Below, in pieces: positions 51,201 through 63,200 of a stretch of DNA of 64,000 nt. The stretch is from Owenia fusiformis. Lineage: Eukaryota > Annelida > Polychaeta > Sabellida > Oweniidae. Every line of letters starts with the position of its first letter. Positions within the stretch are counted from its first letter, which is position 1. The notes under the pieces were generated by a model that saw nothing but the letters and a program-made list of their open reading frames with translations, ran no database searches and had not been told where the DNA came from. Position numbers and translations under genes: made by a program. The stretch covers positions 10,370,931-10,434,930 of the forward strand of contig CAIIXF020000003.1 in NCBI GenBank assembly GCA_903813345.2, in the 5' to 3' direction.

Positions 51201-54200
51201 GCCTTTTGCCGTCAGAAAGTATTTTGCCCCATTTTTGAGATATGGTGTCCGAAAAGTAGGTCAAAATAAAAAATTCTCAAAATTTGACGTTTGAGTTATG
51301 AATTAAGTATAGAATTTTCTCAGGAATCCGAATCTGCAAACCAAATTTCGATCCGACTTCCGGTTTGGAAGTTATGGCGTGTCCGAAAAGTAGGTCAAAA
51401 TAAAAAGTTTTCAAATTTAACGTATGAGCTATGAATTAAGGATAGAATTTTCTCTGGAATCCAAATCTGCAAACCAAATTTCGATCCGACTTCCGGTTTG
51501 GAAGTTATGGCGTTTTGAAAGCTCAAAAATCGCTAAATTTGGTGCTCCATGTTATGTCAATGGGAAAAAATTTTTTTTGAAGTGTAAAATACGAGATATA
51601 GACTAAGTACAGCTAAACATAATGGAAGCCCATAAAAGAAGGGGACCCTCAAAACCTTCTAATCTTGAAAATTTGGACAACAAAATGCCTAGGTCAAAAT
51701 CTAGGTCAAATTCAAAGCTTTTCCTTATTTTTGCGATTCTGACACTACACTTTAATTATATTCTTAGAAATTGTGTATACATGTAGCCAAGAGTGTGCTA
51801 ATAGTGTTAGCCTTTTGCCGTCAAAAAGTATTTTGACCCACTTTTGAGATATGGTGTCCCAAAATAGGTCAAAATAAAAAAATCTTCAAATGTAACGTAT
51901 GAGTTATGAATAAGGGGTAGAATTTTATCAGGAATCCGAATCTGCAAATCAAATTTTGATTAGACCTCCTGTTCGGAAGTTATGGTGTTTTGAAAGCTCA
52001 AAAATCGCTAAATTTGCTGCCCCATGTTATGTCAATGGGAAAAAAGATTTTTTGAAGTGTAAAATACGAGATATAGACTGAGTACAGCTTAATATAATGA
52101 AAGCCTATTTAAGAAGGGGACCTCGAAGGCTACTTAGCTCCAAAATTTGGACACCAAAATGCCTAGGTCAAAATCTAGGTCAAATTTATAGTTTTCCCTT
52201 ATTTTTGCTATTCTGACACTATATTTAAATGATTTGCTTTACAATTTTGTATACAGGTAGCAAAGAGTATGCTAATAGTGTTAGCGTTTTGCCGTCAGAA
52301 AGTATTTTGACCCACTTTTGAGATATGGTGTCCGAAAAGTAGGCCAAAGTAAAAAGTTTTCCAAATGAGCACGTGGGTTATCGCAAACAATTTCAGAAGG
52401 TTATATCTTGGATTATGACTATTTTCTGACAATGAAGACAAGTTTATCTTTTAGATCAATTCATTATCTCAAAGAAAATTATGCACAGTAATAATAAATT
52501 CAAACAAACTCGGAGATATTTAACTAGCAATTAACCCATCAACACACTTTTTGACCCCATTTTGAAGATGTTGACCCCATTTTCACCAAAAATGCAATCA
52601 TTTTTTACAATGTTTAATGCATTACTATTCTTTATTTTGATGTATCAAATAGTTCTTGAAAGAAAAACTTAATTGCATTAAGATAAGTGTTCCCCATGTT
52701 ATTTCTCCATTGAAAAATCTCATGCTATCCATTGGTTTCAGTTCATCTTGGTCATCCTAATTGAATATCTTTAAAGTCCCTGGAGCAATCAAATTTTCCT
52801 TTTAGGAAATCGAACATGTCTCAAAGCACATTCTAATTATGCATTCAACAATATAATAAAAGGTTGCATTTTTGGTGAAAATTAGGTCAACATTTTTGAA
52901 AAAGTATGTTGATTGGTCCATTGCCCGTTCAATATCACTTAGGTCTGATTAACTAAATTATCATTATATATACTTTTCTTGAAGATAATGAGTGGATCTA
53001 AAAGATACACCCATGTTCATGATCAAAAAATATTCATAATTCAAGTTAGAATCGTTTGAAATTGTTTGCGATAACCTACATGCTCCTTTAACGTATGAGT
53101 TATGAATTAAGGGTAGAACTTTCTCTGAAATCTAGATCTGCAAACCAAATTTCGATCCGACTACTTGTTCTGAAGTTATGGCGTTTTGAAATCTCAAAAA
53201 TCTCTAAATTTGGTGCCCCATGTTAAATCAATGGGACCAAATAATTTTTTGAAGTATAAAAATAAGAGATATAGAATGAGTACAGCTAAACATAATGAAA
53301 GCCCATAGAAGAAGGGGACCTCAAAAGCTACTTTCCTTCAAAGTTTGGACACCAAAATACCTAGTTCAAAATCTAGGTCAAATTCATATTTTTTTATTTT
53401 GCGATTCTGACACTACACTTCAATGATATTCTCCGAAATTTTGTAAACTTGTAGCAAAGAGTGTGCTAATAATGTTAACATTTTGCCGTCAATAAGTTTT
53501 TTGACCCACTTTTGAGATATGGTGTTCGAAATGTAGGTCAAAATAAAAAGTTCTCCAATTTTAAAGTATGAGTTATGAATTAGGGGTAGAATTTCCTCAG
53601 GAATCCGGATCTGAAATTAAAATTGCAATCCGACCCCCGGTTTAGATTCTACGCCATTTTGAACTTTGAAATTCCACTTGCCAGTATTCACGATGCAGAT
53701 TGATCAAATATACTTTCAAAAATTCCTGCATACCCTACTTTACCTCTCTACCTACTCAGCTACTTATTTGACTACTTACTCAATTACTTAATTAGTTATT
53801 ACTTCCTTAGCAACTTACTCAGCTACTAACTCAGGTACTTACTCAGGTACTTACTCAGCTACCTACTCAGCTTTTTACTCAGTTACTTACTCAGCTACTT
53901 ACTCAACTACTACTAAGGTACTTACTCAGCTAATTACTCAGTTACTTACTCAGCTCTTTACTGATCTATCTAGGTCAAATAAATCTGGAGTCTTAAATTG
54001 AACTTGTTCAATTTCACAAATCTAGTTATTATTCTTCCAACGTTTTCTCCTTAACTAGAAGACATTGAGTCAAGACCTGTATATGGTTAATTCAGGTCCA
54101 GTATCTAGTTTCTCGGAAATTAGGTCAAATTTTTATCTAGGTCAAAGGTCAGGAACTGGGTCAAATCCAGTACTTTGTCACTTTTTTCAATTTTCTCAGT

Positions 54201-57200
54201 CGTCCTTCAGTATTTTCGATCCGGGTTTTTTTCATTGTGTTCCTCATAAAAAAGTAGGAAACCTAGGGTCGATTTAGTTTTTTGATATCTCGAACCGATT
54301 TCGAGATATCAGTGTCCGAAAACGAGGTCTGAAAAAAAGTTCTCCGATGTCCAGGATAATAGTCTTATAGATAATTTTCTCAGGATTCCGAATCTGAAAA
54401 CCGAATTGATATCCGACTTCCGGTTCAGGAGTTATGACGTTTTGAAAGTTCCAGGAAAATCGATCTGATGGTACCCTCATAGAATGTCAAGAAAAGTGAA
54501 ATAAAATTGAAAAAATACCAGTCCAGTCCATTTCCAGGTCCAAGTCAAGGTCAAGTCCAGGTCCAAGTCCAGTTTTGTCCAAGTCAAGTCTAGGTCCAAA
54601 TCCAGTCCAGGACCTAGATCAAAATTTAGGTCTATCCTATCCTTTCTATCTAGATGATCTTATTCTGGATGATTCTCCCTTCCTATCTATCCTTCCTTCC
54701 TATCCTTCCTTCCTATTCTATCCTATTCTTCCTTCTCATTCAATCCAAGTCCAGGTACATGTCCAGGTCCAAGTCAAGTCTAGGTCTAAATCCAGTCCAG
54801 GGCCTAGGTCAAAATCTAGGTCAAATTCAAAGTTTTTCCCTATTTTTGCGATTCTGACACTACACTTTAATTATATTGTTCGAAATTTTGTATACTCGTA
54901 GCCAAGAGTGTGCTAATAGTGTAAGTCTTTTGCCGTCAAAAAGTATTTTGACCCACTTTTGAGATATGGTGTCCGAAAAGTAGGTCAAAATAAAAAGTTC
55001 TCCAAATTTAACGTTTGAGTTATGAATTAAGAATAGAATTTTCTCAGAAATCCGAATCTGCAAACCAAATTTTGATCTGACTTCCGGTTCCGAAGTTATG
55101 GCGTGTCCAAAAAGTAGGTCAAAATAAAAATTCGCCAAATTTGACGTATGAGTTATGAATTTGGGGTAGAATTTTGTCAGGAATCCGAATCTTTAAATCA
55201 AATTTTGATCCGACTTCCAGTTCGGAAGTTATGGCGTTTTGAAATTTCGGAAAATCGATCTGATGGTATCCTGATAGAAAGTCAAGAGTAGAGAAGAAAA
55301 TATTGAAAAATTAATCCATCCTTCCTATCTGATCCTATCCTATCCTTCCTATCTATCCTTCCTTCCTATCCTTCCTATCCTCTCCTATCATATCCTTTCT
55401 TCCTATTCTGTTCTATCCTATCCTTCTTTCTTATTCTATCCTATCGTTCCTTCCCATTCTATCCTACCTTCCTATTTTATCCATCCATCTTATTCTGGAT
55501 GACTCAGCTTATTCTGGATGACTCGGCTTATTTTAGATGACTGGTCTTAAAAAAAGTCTAGATCTGGAGTCTGAAATTGAACTTCGTTCAATTTCCAAAG
55601 TCTAGTTATTTTTACTATCCATCACAAGGCCAACATTTTCCTCTTATATTCATGAAGGGAAAGGGTTAATTAAGAAACACCTATTCCTATATTTTGTCAA
55701 TCACCTATTTATGAATTCTATTTTTATTTTCAGAGACCTGCTATTGGGGATAGCTAGCAATAAACATATTAAGAACTTGGAGCTGGATCTAAGTTCTAAT
55801 GAATTCAAAACTACAGGGGCCAATATGATTGGTAGTTGCATAGCAACCATTCGTAACATTACCAGACTGGATCTTAGTGACAATGGTAAGAAAGAAGATA
55901 AATGGTCAAGATATAGTATAGCTAAATTCATTCAACCTCTGACTACCTGGAGTAACAAGATTTAAAGTAAACTGAAATTCATCATCTTATTGTGAAATTA
56001 AAAAAATGGAGCATATAATGCATACGATTGCTGATGACAATAAATTTTGAAAATAATGTTTTTTAGAAATTGAATATGGAAAATATTTCATCAGGAACTT
56101 TATATACCAATTGAAATTTCTTTCTTTTTATCGTTTTGTATCATGTCATGCTGTCTTATAAAATTCCAGGTTTCGACTCTGATTTGAAGAGTTTGCTAGG
56201 CTGGGTGTCTCAGAATCGCTACATTAAGCATATAGCCTTAGGACGTAACTTCCAAAATGTTAAACCTAAAAATCTGGAAGACGTCCTGAATTCTGTAGTA
56301 GAGCTGATACAAGAGGACAATTCTGTAAGTTCTGTCATCATTTTTACTCACATTCTTAGCGATTGGAATTTCCCACACTTCCATCTCTCTAATTGTATGT
56401 CTCTCCCTCACTCCATACCTCCATATGTCAACGATTTTGAGTCAAATTAGAATGTTCTGAACTAAGGCTCATAATCATTTTAGATATACAAAAGAAATTA
56501 ACATTATAAGCGAAATCTTCTTCCATTTTCTTGTTTAGGAGAAATCAGCATTTCACCAAATTCCCCATGTCAGTCCATTGCTAAATATACAACTGTTTAT
56601 CAAAGTCCATCTCTTCCATGTTCATTAAATATTTCAATAATATTTTCAGCCACTGGAGAGTATATCTTTAGCAGATTCCAAACTGAAAACTGAGACAACA
56701 GTTTTCATCAATGCACTGGGAAGCAACTCAACTCTAAGATCAATTGATATAAGGTGAGAGACATTTGAAAGCATATATTCTGGTCAATTCCAAACTTAAG
56801 AATGAGACAACAGTTTTCATCAATGCACTGGGAAGCAACTCAACTCTAAGATCAATTGATATAAGGTGAGAGACATTTGAAAGCATATATTCTGGTCAAT
56901 TCCAAACTTAAGAATGAGACAACAGTTTTCATCAATGCACTGGGAAGCAACTCAACTCTAAGATCAATTGATATAAGGTGAGAGACATTTGAAAGCATAT
57001 ATTCTGGTCAATTCCAAACTTAAGAATGAGACAACAGTTTTCATCAATGCACTGGGAAGCAACTCAACTCTAAGATCAATTGATATAAGGTGAGAGACTT
57101 TTGAAAGCATACATTTTGGTCAGTTCCAAAAACTGGATGATGGTTGTAAGAATTGATGACAGTCAATATGGTGATGTCACCAAGAAGTCTGATGATGCCA

Positions 57201-60200
57201 CCAAGAAGTGGTAACATCTCATAAAAGTATGATATCATCAGAGTGGTGATGCCACCAATAATTTGTTACAATTTCTTTTTGTGACCATTAATTAGTAACC
57301 ATCTGTAATAATCGTTAAACCATTTATGTTACCACCATTCTTTTTTCTTCCAGTGGAAATAACATGGGTGATGTTGGGGCCAGGATGCTGTCCAAAGCTT
57401 TACAGATAAACACAAAGCTTCATACGGTATATTGGGACAAAAATAACACAACAGCTCAAGGTTTTGATGACGTCGCTGCTGGATTACAGAGGTATGACAA
57501 CCGGTGCCATCTTTACTATACATGGTTTCTGATAAACATAATTAGCTGGCAAAATTGTATTTTACGAAGAACATATTTGGATAAAAGAAAGAGGAGGAAA
57601 TACTCCAGGTTTCAGAGATGACTTAAACTTCAATTTAAATTTAATATACAGAGATGACCATTGTTGCTGACTAGTCAAATGACATAGAAGCTGACAAAAA
57701 CAAAATGGCAGATTTGAATAATATGACATTAGTCAAATGCATGTTGACCAATATTATTGGTTAGAAACCCATGCCTCTCTATCGTTTCAAAAAATTTACC
57801 TAACATATATAGCTTGGTATTGAAAAATGTAAGGAATAATTATCCCATCGAACGAAGTTCGGAGGGATATAGGGAACGCCTCCGTCCGTCCGTCCGTCCG
57901 TCCGTCTGTCCGTCCGTCCGTCCGTACGTACGTCCGTCCGTCCGTCCGGGCAATAACTCAAATACCGTTGGCCCGATTTTATTCATATTTTGTACACATA
58001 TACCCTATGGGAGTAGAAGTTCTGCTCGAAAGCCGATTTTCAAAATGGCCACTCATTTCAAAATGGCGGCCATTTTAGTGCCGAATTTACAGTAATTTAG
58101 ATGCAATATGTAAAACTGTAATAGCAATATGTTTTAGATGTAAAAAATTATATAGGACATTAATAAAGCTAGAAATGTAGATATTAAAGAAGCACGTGGC
58201 AGCCATCTTGAAAAATGGCGGTCTTTACTCGTTATTTTACGATTTTTGCTGTAACTCGAAAAGTAGTGGAGCGATTTTGTTCATATTTGGTATGTAAATA
58301 CTTTAAACATTGCACACTGTCTAAAGACTATTTAAGTAGAAGGTGGCCATTTTGAAAAATGGCCGCCATTTTTCAAAATGGCCACCATTTTAACGTATTT
58401 TACTATAACTCGAAAAGTAGTGGAGCGATTTTGTTCATATTTGGTATGTGAATACTATAAGCATGACACACTGTACTTTGACACTTTTGGTAGAAGGCGG
58501 CCATTTTGAAAAATGGCCGCCATTTTAACGTATTTTACTATAACTTGAAAAGTAGTGGAGCGATTTTGTTCATATTTGGTATATGAATACTATAAGCATG
58601 GCACATGGTCTAATGACACTTTTGGAAGAAGGCGGCCATTTTGAAAAATGGCTGCCATTTTTGCTATTTCCTTTGTTTGTAAAAATGCCATCCATGGCTG
58701 TTCGATGGGATTCGCTACGCTTTGGCGTTGCCGTTGTTCTGGTTTGTTATTAACAAATGGAATTCAAAAACTAGATGGTAACTTGATAACAGATCAGGGT
58801 TCTTAATGACATCACAGCTGGGTTACAGAGTTTTGATCACTAGTGCCATCTTTAATACTACAACATTCAATATAATTGGATGTCATCAGCTGATCTTTTG
58901 AGCTTGCTAATTGGTCAATAATGAGCTCATGTTTTCATGATTACAGGAACTATACAGTGAAAAAGATGCCGACGCCCATAATTGATGCAGCGAAGTGTCA
59001 GTCAGAAAGAGCTCAAGTGGCTCTTGAAAAGGTATATTCATTGTTCAGATATTAATTTTTACCCCTATGACATAAGATCTTGATGAAATATATGTTTTTG
59101 TAGGCCATCAATTTTAAGTCATTTGTGACCAGCAATCAGCAGTTAATGTGTGACATCTAACAACAATTGTTACAGTTTTGTAAAATGTTTGTAAGCACCC
59201 CCGTGTTTTAATGCCTTCTACTTCTAATGAGGTTCCATTTATTTTTGATAAATTAAAAGATTGTTCAGTTTTCAGAAAAATCATAGAAATGAATTAAATT
59301 ATTAGACTCCAGATTGAAAATCTGGAGTCTATTGCTTTTGCCAGTTTTCTTATTAGACTCCAGATGAAAATCTGGAGTCTATTGCTTTTGCCAGTTTTCT
59401 TATTATTATTATTCATTCTTTCTTTCTTTCTTTCCGAACACTTTTTCTCAGCAACTAGAAGAACTTACTTTAACCTACTTACATGGCTAACATAGCCCAT
59501 CAACCTAGTTTCTGGGAAATTAGGTCAAATTTTTATCTAGGTCAAAGGTCAAGAACTAGGTCAAATTTAGGTAAAATTAACATTCTGTCAATTATCTTCG
59601 TTGTTACTTGTGGTAACTCCTTCATCTTTTTTTCAACATGTAGCTTAGAAAAAAACAAATCGAGAGTGTGCCATCCGTTTTTTGATAACTCTTAGCGATT
59701 TTGAGATATGGCGTCCGGAAAGTAGGTCAAACTAAAAAAGTTCTCCAAATTTAGCATATGAGCTATGAAATAAGGGTAGAATTTTCTCAGGAATCCGAAT
59801 CTGCAAACCAAATTTCGATCCGACCTCCCGTTCGGAAGTAATGGCGATTTGAAAGCTCAAAAATCGCTAAATTTGGTGCCCCATGTTAAGTCAATGGGAA
59901 AAAAGACTTTTTTTAATTGTAAAATATGAGATATAGACAGAGTGCAGCTTAACATAATGAATTCCTATAAAGGAAGGGTACCCAAAAGCTACCTAGCTTC
60001 AAAATTTGGACACCAAAATCCCAAGGTCAAAATCTAGGTCAAATTGATAGTTTTTCCTAATTTTTACGATTCTGACACTACACTTAAATGATTTGCTTCT
60101 AAATTTTGTATACAGGTAGCAAAGAGTGTGCTAATAATGTTAGCCTTTTGCCGTCAGAAAGTATTTTGACCCACTTTTGAGATATGGTGTCGGAAATGTA

Positions 60201-63200
60201 GGTCAAAATAAAAAGTTCTCCAAATTTAACATATGAGCTATGAAATAAGGGTAGAATTTTCTCAGGAATCCGAATCTGCAAACCAAATTTTGATTCGACT
60301 TCCAGGTCGGAAGTTATGGCATTTTGAAAGCTCAGAAATTGCTAAATTTGGCCCCATGTTATGTCAATAGGGAAAAATATAATTTTGAAGTGTAAAATAC
60401 CAGGTATAGACTGAGTACAGCTCAACATAATGAAAGTCTATAAAAGAAGGGGACCTCAAAGGCTACCTAGTTTCAAAATGTGGACACCAAAATGCCAAGG
60501 TCAAAATCTAGGTCAAATTCATAGCTTTTCCTTATTTTTGCGATTCGGACATTACACTTTAATAATTTGCTTCAAAATTTTGTATACATGTAACAAAGAG
60601 TGTGCTAATAGTGTTAGCCTTTTGCCGTCAGAAAGTATTTTGACCCACTTTTGAGATATGGTGTCCGAAAAGTAGGTCAAAATAAAAAGTTCTCCAAATT
60701 TAATTTATGAGTTATGAATTAAGGGTAGAATTTTCTAAGGAATCCAAATCTGCAAATAAACTTTCAATCCGACTCCCAGTTTAGATTCTATGCCATTTTA
60801 AAATTCACATTTGTTTAAAATTCACATTTGCCAGTATCCACAATGCAGATCCATCAAATATACTTTCAACAATTCCTACTTACTTACTTACCTACATACC
60901 TACTCGGCTACCTACTTAGCTACCTACTCAGCTACCTACTCAGCTACTTACTCAGCTACCTACTTAGCTACCTACTCAGCTACTTACTCAATTACTTAAT
61001 CATCTACATACTCAGCGTCCTACTCAGCTCTTTACTCAAGTAAATCAATCTGGAGTCTTAAATTGAACTTTGTTCAATTTACCAATCTAGTTATTCTTTC
61101 TTTCTTTCCGAACACTTTTTCTCAGCAACTAGAAGAACTTACTTTAACCTACTTACATGGCTAACATAGCCCATCGACCTAGTTTCTGGGAAATTAGGTC
61201 AATTTTTTATCTAGGTCAAAGGTCAAGAACTAGGTCAAATTTAGTTCAAATCAACATTCTGTCAATTATCTTCGTTGTTATTTGACGTAACTCCTTCATC
61301 ATTTTTTTAACATGTAGCTAAGAAAAAAACAAATCGAGAGTGTGCCATCGGTTTTTTGATTACTCTTACCGATTTTGAGATATGGCGTCCAGAAAGTAGG
61401 TCAAACTAAAAAAGTTCTCCAAATTTAACATATGAGCTATGAAAAAAGGGTAGAATTTTCTCAGGAATCCAAATCTGCAAACGAAATTCCGATCCGACTT
61501 CCCGTTCGGAAGTTATGGCGTTTTGAAAGCTCAAAATCGCTAAATTTGGTGCCCCATGTTAAGTCAATGGGAAAAAAGACTTTTTTGAAGTGTAAAATAC
61601 GAGATATAGACTGAGTGCAGCTTAAGATAATGAATTCCTATAAAAGAAGGGAACCTCAAAAGCTACTTAGTTTCAATATTTGGACACCAAAATGCCTAGG
61701 TCAAAATCTAGGTCAAATTCATAGTTTTTCCTTATTTTTGCGATTCAGACACTACACTTTGATGATTTGCTTCAAAATTTTGTATACAGGTAGAAAAGAG
61801 TGTGCTAATAGTGCAAGCCTTTTGCCGTCAGAAAGTATTCCGACCCACTTTTAAGATATGGCGTCCTAAAAGTAGGTCAAAATAAAAAATCTCCAAATTT
61901 AATGTATGAGTTATGAAATAAGGGTAGAATTTTCCCAGGAATCTAAATCTGCAAACCAAATTTCGATTTGATTTCCGGTTCGGAAGTTATGATGTTTCGA
62001 ATTTTAAAAAAGTCGATATGATGATATCCCTCTGTTAAATCTATGGAGCTCAAGAAAATTATGAATTGTAAATATACGCGATAAAGACTGGATACAAATA
62101 AAATAAATGAAAGTCTACAATAGAAGAGGCCCTCCGAAGCTCCTTTAATATAAAATTTGGACACTGAAAAGCCAAGGTCAAGAACTGGGTCAAATCTTAC
62201 ATTTCTAACATTCTGTCAATTATCTTGGTCACTATTCGTCATTATTCCCTTATCTTTTTTTCATCACATAACTTAAAAACAGCCCTTTCATTAGTGTCAC
62301 TGTTTTATTTTGATTACTCTTACCGATTTTGAGATATGGCGTCCAGAAAATAGGTCAACACAAAAAGTTCTCAGAATTCAATATATGAGTTATGACTCAA
62401 GTGTAGAATTTTCTCAGGATTCCGAATCTGCAAACCAAATTTCAATCCGACTACCGGTTCGGAAGTTATGGCGTTTTGAAAGCTCAAAATCGCTAAATTT
62501 GGTGCCCCATGTTATGTCAATGAGAAAAAAAGATTTTTTGAAGTGTAAAATACCAGATATAGACTGAGTACAGCTTAACATTCTGAAAGCCTATAAAAGA
62601 AGGGGACCTCGAAGGCTACCTAGCTTTAAAATTTGAACACCAAAATGCCTAGGTCAAAATCTAGGTCAAATTCATAGTTTTTCCTTATTTTTGTGATTCT
62701 GACATTACACTTAAATGATTTGCTTCGAAATTTTATATACAGGTAGCAAAGAGTGTGCTTATAGTGATAGCTTTTTGCCGTCAGAAAGTATTTTGACCCA
62801 CTTTTGAGATATGGTGTCCGTAAAGTAGGTCAAAATAAAAAGTTCTCATAATTTAACTTATAAGTTATGAATTAAGGGTAGGATTTACTTAGGAATCTGA
62901 TACTGCAAACCAAATTACAATCCGACTTTCGGTCAAAAATTCCTACTAACCTACCTACCTACATACCTACTCAGCTACCTACTTAGCTACCTACTTCTCA
63001 GCTACCTACTCAGCTACTTACTCAGCTACCTACTCAGCAAATTACTCAGCTACCTACTCAGCTGCTTACTCAGCTTCCTTCTCAGCTACTTACTCAATAA
63101 CTTAATCATCTACTTACTCAGCTTGCTACTCAGTTACTTACTCAGCTACCTACTCAAGTAAATCAATCTGGAGTCTTAAATTGAACTTTGTTCAATTTAC

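Larger units (their letters stand above)
50411..54028 (+). mobile_element. Helentron/HINE-like element 2
   Basis: Starts TTAGACTCCAGATGAAAATC directly after the CTAGTTATTA end of element 1 and ends with the ATTGAACTTGTTCAAT hairpin and CTAG near 54026. It contains several roughly 550-bp internal modules (near 50580, 51240, 51840, 53095), each with TCAGGAATCCGAATCTGCAA, and a TACTCAGCTACT microsatellite (53745-53965). Module number differs between copies. Confidence 0.6.
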
